This document shows, piece after piece, positions 50,396 to 59,215 of a DNA stretch of 64,000 nucleotides; the first letter of the stretch is position 1; every line of letters starts with the position of its first letter. Source of the stretch: Bradyrhizobium paxllaeri (GTDB lineage Bacteria > Pseudomonadota > Alphaproteobacteria > Rhizobiales > Xanthobacteraceae); NCBI RefSeq assembly GCF_001693515.2, contig NZ_CP042968.1:6076001-6140000 (forward strand), read 5' to 3'. The position numbers were made by a program, and so were the translations under genes. The notes beneath the pieces are model-generated. The model saw nothing but the letters and a program-made list of their open reading frames with translations, did not search any database and was not told where the DNA came from.

Positions 50396-52306
50396 ATGAA
50401 TATCGAGCTGCCGCGCAAGAAACTCGATCTGTCATCGGCCATCGCCGAAGGTGATATCCGCGTCCTTCTGATGGTTCTGGTGCACATGACCGGCGACGAA
50501 CGCTGGCTGGAACCGCCCTACAAACCCAAGCGCGACGTCCGTCTGATTCCGGATCCGCACGCCGGTGTTCCGGAGGAGATCCAGGCTGAGATCCGCGCGG
50601 CCGTGCTGAAGCTGTTCGCAAACGGCGAACCGAAGCCGGCCATCACCGACCCTGGCAATGAACTGATGCTGAAGATGATGCGCGCGACGCTCGGCGAAAA
50701 TGTAGCCCCGGAATACGGGCCGCTGATGCGCGAGGAAATGGGCTTCATCCCCCGCGAGGCGCGCTGGACCAAGCCACCATCGAACGAGAAGCTGGCGCAG
50801 CAGCATGTGCTGATCGTCGGCGCCGGCGTCTGCGCGATTGCGCTCGGTGTCGCGCTGGGACGGCTCCGCATTCCCTACACCATCGTCGAGAAGAACGACG
50901 AGCTCGGCGGCACCTGGTATGTCAACCGCTACCCCGGCTGCGGCGTCGATACGCCGAACCATTCCTATTCCTTTTCGTTCGGAAAACGGAACCCATGGAC
51001 GCGCTATTTCGCGCAGCGCCAGGAATTGCTCGACTATCTGAAGAAGGTTGCGCTCGAACACGGCATCCGGAAGCATCTGCGCCTCAACACTGAACTGACA
51101 TCGTCGCGCTGGGATGAAAGCAAACAGCGCTGGATTTCGACGCTCAAGACCGCCAACGGCGAAGAGACTTTTGAATCGACCACTTTGGTCAGCGCGATCG
51201 GCCAGCTCAACGACCCCCACCCAGCCCATTTCAAGGGCGAGGAAAATTTCAAGGGAGTGACGCTGCACTCCGCGCTGTGGTCCGACGACATCAAGCTCGA
51301 CGGCAAGCGCGTCGCCGTGATCGGCACCGGCGCCACGGCCATGCAACTGGTCCCGTCGATCGCAGACCGCGTCGCGTCGGTCACCGTTTACCAGCGCACC
51401 GCACAGTGGGCGCGCCCGGTGGCGGGCTATTCCGATCCCATCACCGAGGGCGCGCAGTGGCTGCTCGCGCACCTGCCGTTTTATGTGCAGTGGTATCGCT
51501 TCAACATGTTCTGGCGCTATGGCGACGGCCTGCTGCCATTTCTGCGCAAGGACCCGGCGTGGCCGCATCCCGACCGCGCCGTCAACAAGGGCAACGACCG
51601 GCATCGCGAGGAATTGACCGAATTCATCCTGTCGGAGTTGAAGGATCGCCCGGACCTGATCGAGAAATGCGTGCCGACCTATCCGCCCTACGGCAAGCGC
51701 ATCCTGCTCGACAACAACTGGTTCAAGACGCTGACGAAACCGAATGTCGAACTGGTCACCGATACGATCGACCATTTTGCGCCCGACGGCATCGTCGCAG
51801 CCGACGGCAAGTTGCGGCCCGCGGACATCATCGTCATCTCCACCGGCTTCAAGGTGACGGAGATGGCTGCCCGCCTCAACATCACGGGACGCGACGGCAA
51901 GAATCTCAAAACGGCCTGGGCCAACGACAACCCGACCGCCTATCTCGGGCTCACCGTGCCGGACTTTCCAAACCTCTTCGTGATGCTCGGTCCCAATTCA
52001 GGCCCCGCGCATGGCGGCAGTGTGATCTTCCAGTCGGAATGCCAGAGCCGCTACATCTCGGCCTGCCTCGTCGAAATGATCGAGCAAGGCATCGCTGCGA
52101 TCGACGTTCGTCAGGAAGCGCACGATCGGTACATCGAGAAAGTAGATGCCGAGCATGAGCAATTGATCTGGACCCATCCCGGAATGACGACCTATTACCG
52201 CAACAAGCAAGGCCGGGTGTTCTCGGCGATGCCATGGCGTTTTGTGGACTACTGGGCAATGACCCACGATCCCGATTTACGCGATTACCGCCACACCGAG
52301 GCCTGA
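50396..52306 (+). CDS. Baeyer-Villiger monooxygenase, 4-hydroxyacetophenone monooxygenase-like
   Basis: A 636-aa FAD/NADPH monooxygenase. The FAD-binding GAGVCA (142-147), GGTWYVNRYPGCGVD (171-185) and the type I BVMO fingerprint FKGVTLHSALW (285-295) are intact. A second Rossmann motif IGTGATA (309-315) binds NADPH. The roughly 130-residue N-terminal extension matches that of 4-hydroxyacetophenone monooxygenase. Such enzymes turn ketones, often aryl ketones, into esters with O2. Fourth gene of the ligase operon. Confidence 0.88.
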   Translation: MNIELPRKKLDLSSAIAEGDIRVLLMVLVHMTGDERWLEPPYKPKRDVRLIPDPHAGVPEEIQAEIRAAVLKLFANGEPKPAITDPGNELMLKMMRATLGENVAPEYGPLMREEMGFIPREARWTKPPSNEKLAQQHVLIVGAGVCAIALGVALGRLRIPYTIVEKNDELGGTWYVNRYPGCGVDTPNHSYSFSFGKRNPWTRYFAQRQELLDYLKKVALEHGIRKHLRLNTELTSSRWDESKQRWISTLKTANGEETFESTTLVSAIGQLNDPHPAHFKGEENFKGVTLHSALWSDDIKLDGKRVAVIGTGATAMQLVPSIADRVASVTVYQRTAQWARPVAGYSDPITEGAQWLLAHLPFYVQWYRFNMFWRYGDGLLPFLRKDPAWPHPDRAVNKGNDRHREELTEFILSELKDRPDLIEKCVPTYPPYGKRILLDNNWFKTLTKPNVELVTDTIDHFAPDGIVAADGKLRPADIIVISTGFKVTEMAARLNITGRDGKNLKTAWANDNPTAYLGLTVPDFPNLFVMLGPNSGPAHGGSVIFQSECQSRYISACLVEMIEQGIAAIDVRQEAHDRYIEKVDAEHEQLIWTHPGMTTYYRNKQGRVFSAMPWRFVDYWAMTHDPDLRDYRHTEA

Positions 52307-52400
52307 CATACCAGCGGGCGCGGGAACCCGGCGGATCAACAAACCTTGGTTTACTTGACACGTGCCTTTATCTGCCGCAGCATTTCCCCGACTGCACCTG

Positions 52401-52718
52401 CGGGAGTCACGGAGCGTCAGCTCCCCGCTTCGCAGGCATTGGCGCCCCGGTTACATGATCGAGACGACACGCAGCGGAAGCGGACATACAGTCCGTTGGC
52501 CAACTCTTGGAGAGGAGCATGACGCCACCGGGTCATCCGGTGACCTTGCTCAGCGCAAGGTCCAGGCGTGGTTGAGGTCACAAGCAGCTGCCAGCCTCAT
52601 TGCGCCTTTCGACAATTCGAACACATACGCGGGACTGGAGCGCCAAGGCCACGCGCTGCCGGATCCTGAGATAAATACTGGTGTCTACCAGAAATCCTTC
52701 GCCTAAAACGAAGATGTC
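52401..52718 (+). ncRNA. Candidate structured RNA / 3' UTR with an 18-codon frame
   Basis: GGAGC/GCTCC at 52411-52424 forms one hairpin. Two more lie back to back: CACCGG/CCGGTG (52526-52542) and ACCTTGC/GCAAGGT (52543-52561). The last two are also inside an 18-codon frame (52519-52575) that follows TTGGAGAGGAGC. The block ends at a strong terminator. No protein gene of normal length fits. It may be an untranslated RNA, a leader with a small peptide, or a 3' UTR of the BVMO messenger. Confidence 0.35.
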
Positions 52719-52762
52719 GGGCCCCGCGATGCTCTCATGCACCGGGGCCCATTCGTTTTTTT
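52719..52762 (+). terminator. Strong rho-independent terminator
   Basis: GGGCCCCG (52719-52726) and CGGGGCCC (52743-52750) form a perfect 8-bp GC stem, followed by ATTCG and seven T. It ends transcription of the BVMO operon or of the candidate RNA upstream. Confidence 0.75.
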
Positions 52763-52840
52763 GCAGTCTCAACACCGCGTCGCGCAGTTCCATCCTCGAC
52801 CTAGATCGGGAATACTGATCCGGTGGAGGAAGGATACGTC

Positions 52841-53470
52841 ATGGGCATGCCGCGCGTACGAATCTACACCGACTACAAAAGCCCTTACGCCTTCGTCGCC
52901 AACAAGCGGCTGTTCGAGCTCGAGGAGACTCACGGCGTCGAACTGGAATGGCGGCCCTACACACTGCGCATTCCCGAATTCATGGGGACGGTAGAAGAGC
53001 GCACGCCGCACTTCTGGCGCAAGGTTCGCTACGCCTATATGGACGCGCGCCGCTATGCCAATGCGCAGGGCCTCACCATGAAGGGGCCGCGGCGCATCTA
53101 TGACGCTTTCTATGCCAGCGCCGGCATGTTGTTCGCGCAGCGCCACGGCCTGTTCCGCCCCTACCATGACACGGTGTTCCGGCGGTTCTGGAGTCATGAT
53201 CTCGAAATTGACGAGTTGTCTGGGATTTCGGGCGTGATCGCATCGATCGGCGGTTCGTCGGAGCAATTCGAAGCTTACGTCCACGGTCCGGCGCGGGCCG
53301 AACACGACCGCATCATCGACGAGGCGGAAGCGCTCGGCGTGTTCGGCGTACCAACCATGGTCTTCAACGGCGAACTGTTCTGGGGTGGCGATCGCATCGA
53401 CATGCTGATCGAACGCATCCAAAATCCGGAATCGATCGCAACGGCGCTCGGCAGCCGGCATCGTACGTGA
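52841..53470 (+). CDS. DsbA/2-hydroxychromene-2-carboxylate isomerase-like protein
   Basis: A 209-aa thioredoxin-fold protein. RIYTDYKSPYAF (7-18) has Ser14 where kappa-class GSTs and HCCA isomerases bind glutathione; there is no CxxC. GVFGVPTMVFNGELFWGGDRIDML near the C-terminus matches the family. ATG at 52841 with GGAGGAAGGA upstream. It converges with a GST. Possible role: glutathione-dependent isomerisation of an aromatic ring-cleavage product. Confidence 0.85.
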   Translation: MGMPRVRIYTDYKSPYAFVANKRLFELEETHGVELEWRPYTLRIPEFMGTVEERTPHFWRKVRYAYMDARRYANAQGLTMKGPRRIYDAFYASAGMLFAQRHGLFRPYHDTVFRRFWSHDLEIDELSGISGVIASIGGSSEQFEAYVHGPARAEHDRIIDEAEALGVFGVPTMVFNGELFWGGDRIDMLIERIQNPESIATALGSRHRT

Positions 53471-53478
53471 AGACGCGC

Positions 53479-54489
53479 CTAGCTGGTCATCAAATGCTGC
53501 CAGCATCCGGTGCGCTCCAGCACCGGCCGCAACGCAGCACGGCTGTCGATATCGAGTGCTGAAAACTTGTCGCGAAGCAGCGAGAGGCACTTCACCTGAT
53601 ATTTGAACGGCGCCAGCGCATAAGGAAGACCCCAGACATTCATCTCCAGCCGCCCGACGCCCTTCGCGAACGCCTCGGCGTTGGCGACGAGGAACGGCAA
53701 ATAGAGTTCGCCTGATATCTTCAGCAGCGCCTCGGCCATGCCGCCGAGTGCCCGTTCGCGCGGATACCATTCCCCCTCCACGCCGGAGGCATCGTCCAGC
53801 CGCCTTACCCAATGATCGGTGAACGGCGCCTTCGCACGAATGATCCGCATCGGGGTCGGATCGGTCGCCATTTCGCTGAGCTGGCCAAACCAGGCGAAGT
53901 CGGCGAGCGAGGGCCGGCTTCCGAACAGATAATTGGTCATCCCGACATGCGGCTCGAACGCCGCCAGTATTCGCAGGTAGCTCTCGTCAAGCAGCGGCTT
54001 GTTTTCCGCGGTGGCGCCGAGAATGACCATCCGTGAAATCTGCCGCTGCCGGAACTGCTCTATTTCCTCCGCGCTGCCGGTTGCGGCCTCCGAGACCGAC
54101 CACTCCTCGCCGGCCCAGCGCGAGACATAGGCCTGGTCTTCCGGATCCCACCAGCGATAGAGAAACAGCGGCTTGACCGCCCATTCGTCGGCGAGGTCTT
54201 CCAGGAGATCGCAGACGAACGCGACCGCCTTGTCGTCGGGAATGACGGAGCGGTCCTTGTGACGGCGCTCGAGGTCGTAGGCCAGCGTCGTCGTTTCGCC
54301 GCGGTAGGTACCATCAGGATATTGCAGCACCGGAATCAGATTGGGTCGCAAATGCCCGGTCGCCTTGCGCAGCGCCTTGGTCATGACGACCCAGTCGAAG
54401 GGAATTCGCCGGTAGCGCAGCAGCGCCCGCAGCTTGATGGCGTAGGGCGACGCGGTCGAGCCGATCAGCCGGTAGCGTCCTTCGGTCAT
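53479..54489 (-). CDS. Glutathione S-transferase family protein
   Basis: A 336-aa GST-like protein, longer than usual. The N-terminal thioredoxin-like domain has RLIGSTASPYAIKLRALLRYRRIPFDW (about 6-32) and GETTTLAYDLE. The C-terminal helical domain contains NYLFGSRPSLADFAWFGQL. An extra segment of about 100 residues follows the usual end. ATG at 54489 with GAGGGGAATG upstream. Substrate unknown; context suggests detoxification or ring-cleavage chemistry. Confidence 0.85.
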   Translation of the reverse strand: MTEGRYRLIGSTASPYAIKLRALLRYRRIPFDWVVMTKALRKATGHLRPNLIPVLQYPDGTYRGETTTLAYDLERRHKDRSVIPDDKAVAFVCDLLEDLADEWAVKPLFLYRWWDPEDQAYVSRWAGEEWSVSEAATGSAEEIEQFRQRQISRMVILGATAENKPLLDESYLRILAAFEPHVGMTNYLFGSRPSLADFAWFGQLSEMATDPTPMRIIRAKAPFTDHWVRRLDDASGVEGEWYPRERALGGMAEALLKISGELYLPFLVANAEAFAKGVGRLEMNVWGLPYALAPFKYQVKCLSLLRDKFSALDIDSRAALRPVLERTGCWQHLMTS

Positions 54490-54650
54490 GGCATTCCCCT
54501 CACCTAGTGCCATAGCGCATTCGATTTTCACCCGCCAGACCTGCAATAACGCCTGCGGTGCTCGCCTTGTCGCGCAGCGAAATGCAGCTATCCTGCCGAA
54601 TAATGATCGGCCCCAGCGGGCCGGATAATTCCTCTCCGCGGAGAAACGCC

Positions 54651-55445
54651 ATGAATCCTCCTGTCAGTTCGCCCGCCGTCAAGGTCGTGAAATCCGTTCG
54701 CGAACAGGTGAGCGCGGAGGAATGGCAGGCGCGGGTAGATCTTGCGGCCTGCTACCGTCTCACCGCGATGTACGGCATGACCGAGATGATCGCCAACCAC
54801 ATCTCCTGCCGCGTGCCGGGCACGACCGACCAGTTCCTGATCAATCCCTACGGGATGCTCTACGAGGAAATCGACGCTTCCAGCCTGATCAAGGTCGATG
54901 TCGAGGGCAACACGCTGTTCAACGCCTCCGACTACGACGTCAATGTCGCGGGCTTCGTCATTCACAGCGCGATCCACATGGCCAAGCACGACATGGACTG
55001 CGTGGCGCATACGCACACGCCGGCCGGCATGGCGGTCTCGGCGATGGAATGCGGATTGCTGCCGCTGGCACAAACCTCGATGCGCTTTCTCCACATCGCC
55101 TATCACGACTTCGAGGGCATCGCCGATGATGTCGATGAGCGCGCGCGGCTGGTCAGGGATCTCGGTGATCACGAAGCCATGATCCTGCGCAACCACGGAC
55201 TGCTCGTCGTCGGCCGCACCGTGCCTGCAGCCTTCAACGTGCTGTTCCGCCTCGAGCGCGCCTGCCAGGTGCAGGTCATGGCGTTGTCGTGCAACACCAA
55301 GCTGATCTACCCGCCGCAGAACGTGCTGGAAGAAACCTACGACAAGATGCGGCCACGGACGGACCGGCCTGCGCGAAACGGCGAGCTCGCCTGGCCGGCG
55401 CTGTTGCGCAAGCTCGACCGAACCGATCCATCCTATCGGAACTGA
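54651..55445 (+). CDS. Class II aldolase/adducin family protein
   Basis: A 264-aa metal aldolase-like protein. ANHISCRVPGTTDQFLINPYGMLYEEI (48-74) and the zinc-binding CVAHTHTPAG (117-126, His120 and His122), then RNHGLLVVG, are the family marks. It cleaves or epimerises a phosphorylated or free hydroxy-acid substrate with a divalent metal. ATG at 54651 with GCGGAGAAAC upstream. It is divergent from the GST gene with a 161-bp gap. Confidence 0.85.
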   Translation: MNPPVSSPAVKVVKSVREQVSAEEWQARVDLAACYRLTAMYGMTEMIANHISCRVPGTTDQFLINPYGMLYEEIDASSLIKVDVEGNTLFNASDYDVNVAGFVIHSAIHMAKHDMDCVAHTHTPAGMAVSAMECGLLPLAQTSMRFLHIAYHDFEGIADDVDERARLVRDLGDHEAMILRNHGLLVVGRTVPAAFNVLFRLERACQVQVMALSCNTKLIYPPQNVLEETYDKMRPRTDRPARNGELAWPALLRKLDRTDPSYRN

Positions 55446-55563
55446 GCCGCTCGGCACGCCGGAACTCCGCACGATCTTTGGGCGGAGCCTGCCTGTAATT
55501 TGATCGCACCTATCGCCGCTAAATCGCCGATGCTGCTGTCAGGCGTAGGGACAGGTGCGTCCG

Positions 55564-56505
55564 ATGAAGACATTCATTCGCGTGGTTGAATTGTGGGTGC
55601 CTGACCGAACCCGCACCCGCCTGGAGTTCGGCGGCTGTCTTTGCAGCGACGAATATTCGGAGTTCAAGGCCGTCAGCGAGAACGCGCTGTTCGCCTATGA
55701 CGAAGGCCTGCCCGGCAAGGCCTGGGCCGCCGGCCATCCGGTCATCCTCACCGAATTCGCAAACTCCTACTTCAAGCGTACGGACGAGGCGATCGAGGCA
55801 GGATTGACCTGCGGCGTGGCGCTGCCGGTCTTTGCCGGCGAATTCCTGATGGCGGTGATGGTGCTGTTCTGCGGCGACGACGAAAAGCACGTCGGCGCCA
55901 TCGAGCTCTGGCACAACGATCCCGAGAAGTCCCATGAGATGGGCCTCGTCGACGGATACTACGGCACCGCCGACATGTTCGAGTTCAATTCGCGCCATAC
56001 CAAATTCCCGCGCGGCTTCGGCCTGCCCGGCCGCGCCTGGAAAGCCGGTATGCCGCTGATCATCAAGGATCTGCACAACGCGAAAAGCTTCCTGCGCTGG
56101 GAGGAAGCGAGCGAAATCGGAATCAATTGCGGCGTCGGCATTCCCTATACGACCTCCCCGGATCAGACCTGGGTCATGACCTTCCTGTCCGCACAGGCAA
56201 CTCCGATCGCCAGACGTTTTGAGATCTGGGTGCCGGACCCGTCGCGAACGGAACTGGTGTTTCAGTCCGGCGATTGCAGCAAGAATGCCGATCTCGCGTC
56301 GCTTTATGCGTCAAAGACGATCCGCAAGGGCGAAGGCTCTATCGGCGGCGCCTGGGCGACGGGCATGCCCGCCATCAACGAGCATCTGAAGGTCGATGAT
56401 TCCGTTGCGGCGCAGCTCGCGCGCGCAGCCGGCATGAACCAGATCGTCGTTCTTCCCGTAATCGAAAACGCGATGCTGAAGGCGGTGCTGGCCTGGTACC
56501 TCTAG
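55564..56505 (+). CDS. Tandem GAF-domain protein
   Basis: A 313-aa protein with two GAF-like repeats. VVELWVPDRTRTRLEFGG opens the first (about 6-23) and RRFEIWVPDPSRTELVFQSGD opens the second (about 217-237); GLPGKAWAAGHP and GSIGGAWATGMP are their internal matches. A third, weaker copy of the motif lies between them (GLPGRAWKAGMP). No output domain follows, so it may bind a small molecule and act on a partner protein. Start ATG 55564; a GTG three codons upstream is possible. Confidence 0.75.
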   Translation: MKTFIRVVELWVPDRTRTRLEFGGCLCSDEYSEFKAVSENALFAYDEGLPGKAWAAGHPVILTEFANSYFKRTDEAIEAGLTCGVALPVFAGEFLMAVMVLFCGDDEKHVGAIELWHNDPEKSHEMGLVDGYYGTADMFEFNSRHTKFPRGFGLPGRAWKAGMPLIIKDLHNAKSFLRWEEASEIGINCGVGIPYTTSPDQTWVMTFLSAQATPIARRFEIWVPDPSRTELVFQSGDCSKNADLASLYASKTIRKGEGSIGGAWATGMPAINEHLKVDDSVAAQLARAAGMNQIVVLPVIENAMLKAVLAWYL

Positions 56506-57659
56506 ACAGTGGGCGGCTTCCGCAGCGTCCTGAAGTAGTTTCGCACCTCCTGTACGAACAGGTCCGGCTGCTCGAACGCCGCGAAGTGACCGCCCTTCGG
56601 CATTTCGCTCCAGTGCTGGATGTTCATGTAGCTCGCTTCCATCCACTTTCGCACCGGCGTGACGATCTCCTTGGGGAAGACGGCGACGCCGGTCGGCACT
56701 ACCACCTTGTGAGCCGTGCGTCGCTTCGGCCCAAAGCTTTCCCAGTACAGGCGCGCCGATGAGGCGGCCGTCGCCGTCACCCAATAAAGCATGACATTGT
56801 CGAGCAGTTCGTTGCGGCCGAGGATGTTTTCGGGATGTCCGTCGCAATCGGTCCAGGCCCAGAACTTTTCCAGGATCCACGCCGCCTGCCCGCTCGGCGA
56901 ATCCGTCAAGGCGTAACCAAGCGTTTGCGGCCGGGTGGACTGCTGCTTGGAATAGCCGGAATCCCAATCGGCATAATATTGGATGCCCTTCAAGGCCCGC
57001 GCCTCTTCTGGCGTCGGCTGTCCCTCCATATTGGGACGCGCCGACATCGCCAGCGTGATGTGGATGCCGGCGCAATGTTCCCCGTCCTGCGCGCCGAGCG
57101 CGGTGGTGATAGCCGATCCCCAATCGCCGCCCTGCGCGCCGTATCGCGCATATCCGAGGCGATCCATCAGCACCGCCCAGTTCGACGCAATGCGATCGAT
57201 GCCCCAGCCGGTAGTCTTCGGCTTCCCTGAAAAACCGAAACCCGGCAGCGACGGGCAAACGACGTGAAATGCGTCGGCGGCGTTGCCGCCATGCGCGGTC
57301 GGATCAGTCAGCGGTTCGATCACCTTGTGAAACTCGACCACCGAGCCCGGCCAGCCATGCGTGACGATCAACGGCAGCGCGTCCGTATGCGGCGAGCGCA
57401 CATGCAGGAAATGAATATCGAGCCCATCGATTTCGGTGGTGAACTGCGCAAAGCGATTGAGCCGCGCCTCGCGCCCGCGCCAATCGTACTCTTCGGCCCA
57501 ATAGCGACAGATATCCTTGATCCATTTCAGCGGTGCGCCCTGGCTCCAGTCGTCGACCAGTTCGGCCTCCGGCCAGCGCGCGTTGCGCAGCCGCGACTTG
57601 AGATCGTGAAGGACGTCGTCGCCGATCGAAATGCGATAGGGTTTGATTTCAGCGCTCAT
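56502..57659 (-). CDS. Epoxide hydrolase (alpha/beta fold, EHN type)
   Basis: A 385-aa epoxide hydrolase. The N-terminal lid domain (about 5-110) has the EHN-type WPEAELVDDWSQGAPLKWIKD. HGWPGS (101-106) is the oxyanion motif, GGDWGS carries nucleophile Asp179 and GGHFAAFEQPD the catalytic His. Tyr residues for the epoxide oxygen lie in the cap. ATG at 57659 with AGAGGGGG upstream. It overlaps the GAF-gene end by four bases tail-to-tail. Opens an epoxide to the diol; the substrate is not readable. Confidence 0.87.
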   Translation of the reverse strand: MSAEIKPYRISIGDDVLHDLKSRLRNARWPEAELVDDWSQGAPLKWIKDICRYWAEEYDWRGREARLNRFAQFTTEIDGLDIHFLHVRSPHTDALPLIVTHGWPGSVVEFHKVIEPLTDPTAHGGNAADAFHVVCPSLPGFGFSGKPKTTGWGIDRIASNWAVLMDRLGYARYGAQGGDWGSAITTALGAQDGEHCAGIHITLAMSARPNMEGQPTPEEARALKGIQYYADWDSGYSKQQSTRPQTLGYALTDSPSGQAAWILEKFWAWTDCDGHPENILGRNELLDNVMLYWVTATAASSARLYWESFGPKRRTAHKVVVPTGVAVFPKEIVTPVRKWMEASYMNIQHWSEMPKGGHFAAFEQPDLFVQEVRNYFRTLRKPPTV

Positions 57660-57825
57660 GAAGGCCCCCTCTCTTATCCAGGCGATGCAGCCGGGACGGA
57701 CTTCCCAGCGGAAATCATCGTCGCACACGAGGCCGATATCAAGGGAGGCGCTGGGGCGCAGATTTTCGTCCCCGACTTCACACGAAGATCAGAAGATGGA
57801 GCGATCAATCCACTCAGATAGCGCT

Positions 57826-58218
57826 CTATTGCTTGCGCGATTGCGCGGTCGCCGTCCTCGCATCCCTGAAATGGAGGAAAAGCTTGAAGCCGCAAAAAAC
57901 GCTCATCAGCGCCGGCGGAAACATGATCGTGGCAAGCAGTAAAGGCGACATGTTCGATGAAGGATCAATCCATCTTTCAAACAACCAAACCAAAGCAAGG
58001 TCGATGGAAACGACCAGCAAAGCGAGAGCCAGCAATGGCAGAAAGAGTCCGATGAATAGTGAGAGCCAACCAGGAGCAGCAGCCGACCAGTCGACGCCAT
58101 CGAATTCCGGCTCGTGCCGTACAGGCTTGGAGATGTCAGCTAGGTCGGGCTTGTCACTTGCCCCGACGTTTCGAGGAGGCTGGGTCCACGCAACCGCATC
58201 ATTCATTTTAACGACCAT
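57826..58218 (-). CDS. Membrane protein of unknown function
   Basis: A 130-aa protein with a 47-residue polar N-terminus, two strong membrane helices (about 49-83 and 93-117) and a basic C-terminus ending ATAQSRKQ. The ATG at 58218 lacks a good ribosome site; a second ATG four codons in is also possible. No family recognised. Confidence 0.55.
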   Translation of the reverse strand: MVVKMNDAVAWTQPPRNVGASDKPDLADISKPVRHEPEFDGVDWSAAAPGWLSLFIGLFLPLLALALLVVSIDLALVWLFERWIDPSSNMSPLLLATIMFPPALMSVFCGFKLFLHFRDARTATAQSRKQ

Positions 58219-58573
58219 GACAATTAAACAGCGTGATTATCTTAAAAACGGGATCGCATGGTTTGATCGGCCGCCAGTATCGGCAGCGTCGTGCGACCCT
58301 ATAGCAGCGATTTGATACGGTTTATAGGGCGAAGCCGGCTTTATTTGGGTTCCATGGCAATCCGTATGTCGAGATATAATTGCAACTCGCCGCAAAGATT
58401 CACTCGCGATGACCGCGACCACCACATCGTGTGAGAACAACGTCCGGGGTGCGCTTCGCCTCCCTCAGGGCCAAGCAAAACGAGCCTTCGCGCTTCGCGA
58501 CGATGAACAAATTCGAATCTGGAGCGTTATGCCCGACCGATTAGCGGTCTGCGGTCGGTCGGGAGCGCGGGGG
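58219..58573. other. Intergenic stretch without a recognised feature
   Basis: No convincing gene. Short frames here are basic and lack ribosome sites; the composition is less GC-rich than the surrounding genes. Confidence 0.4.
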
Positions 58574-58672
58574 ATGATTCGTATCCTGTTCGTTTCATGG
58601 GCCGTTTTGATGCTGGCGTCGCAGCTCATTTGCGGCTGCGCCACATTCCTGCATTGGCTTTCGGCAGGCTAA
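58574..58672 (+). CDS. Possible 32-residue hydrophobic peptide
   Basis: The ATG at 58574 follows a GGGGGA run directly. The peptide reads MIRILFVSWAVLMLASQLICGCATFLHWLSAG. It is a single membrane helix. A frame this short is only suggestive. Confidence 0.3.
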   Translation: MIRILFVSWAVLMLASQLICGCATFLHWLSAG

Positions 58673-58696
58673 GGACCACGCGGCTACGACGCCTGC

Positions 58697-58726
58697 CAGA
58701 TCTTCGGCTGGCAGATCTTCGGCTGG
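58697..58726 (-). repeat. Perfect 15-bp tandem repeat
   Basis: CAGATCTTCGGCTGG occurs twice without a gap (58697-58711 and 58712-58726). It lies immediately after the stop of the secreted protein gene on the minus strand, so it would be in its 3' UTR. Confidence 0.8.
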
Positions 58727-58729
58727 CGA

Positions 58730-59005
58730 TCAGTACCAAGGCCACCAGTTATAGCGATAGCGCGGATTGCCGTAGTAGCCTGGCCCAGCGTACGGCCCGT
58801 AGAAATTCTTGTCGCCATAAACCCACCGGGCGACTGGGCGGCGCCGATCCGGTCGGTAGCAGTTACCCGCCTCGTCACAGATCACCTTAGCGGCCGCGAT
58901 GAGCGAATCCGGAGCAGGCTGCATATGGCTCAGCAGCGGCGCTGCACTGGCACTGGTAGCAATCAAAAAACTGGCCGCCAGCACCGACGCACAGATCGTT
59001 CGCAT
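58730..59005 (-). CDS. Small secreted protein, aromatic-rich C-terminus
   Basis: A 91-aa protein. A Sec signal peptide (about 1-21, MRTICASVLAASFLIATSASA) is followed by a mature part with two Cys (CDEAGNC) and a C-terminus rich in Gly, Tyr, Asn and Trp (YGPYAGPGYYGNPRYRYNWWPWY end). Such small secreted proteins are frequent in Bradyrhizobium. No function is known. The ATG at 59005 has a plausible ribosome site in the GAGACG region. Confidence 0.65.
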   Translation of the reverse strand: MRTICASVLAASFLIATSASAAPLLSHMQPAPDSLIAAAKVICDEAGNCYRPDRRRPVARWVYGDKNFYGPYAGPGYYGNPRYRYNWWPWY

Positions 59006-59215
59006 GTCTCGTCTCCCCCTCGCGAATTAACTAGCTGCTGCTCCGAAAATACGAAGCCCCATACAGACAAAACTGGTTCCTTGCCCGAGCCTATCCGCTT
59101 GACCGGATAATGACTAGGCCTCCTGCCCTGATTTTCCAGTAACAACCGGAATTCACATGACAATCGGCGTCCGCGGGTTCGGCCACCCCGCGGCCATTGC
59201 CCCCAAGCGCTTCCG

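Noticed and set aside
50432..51775. Minus-strand 447-residue frame opposite the BVMO
   Set aside because: Antisense shadow; the plus-strand BVMO has full FAD, NADPH and fingerprint motifs.
52578..52793. Minus-strand 71-residue frame beginning MELRDAVLRLQ
   Set aside because: It would run through the strong terminator hairpin and has only a weak ribosome site. It reads somewhat like a protein, so I cannot exclude it fully, but the structured RNA explanation fits better.
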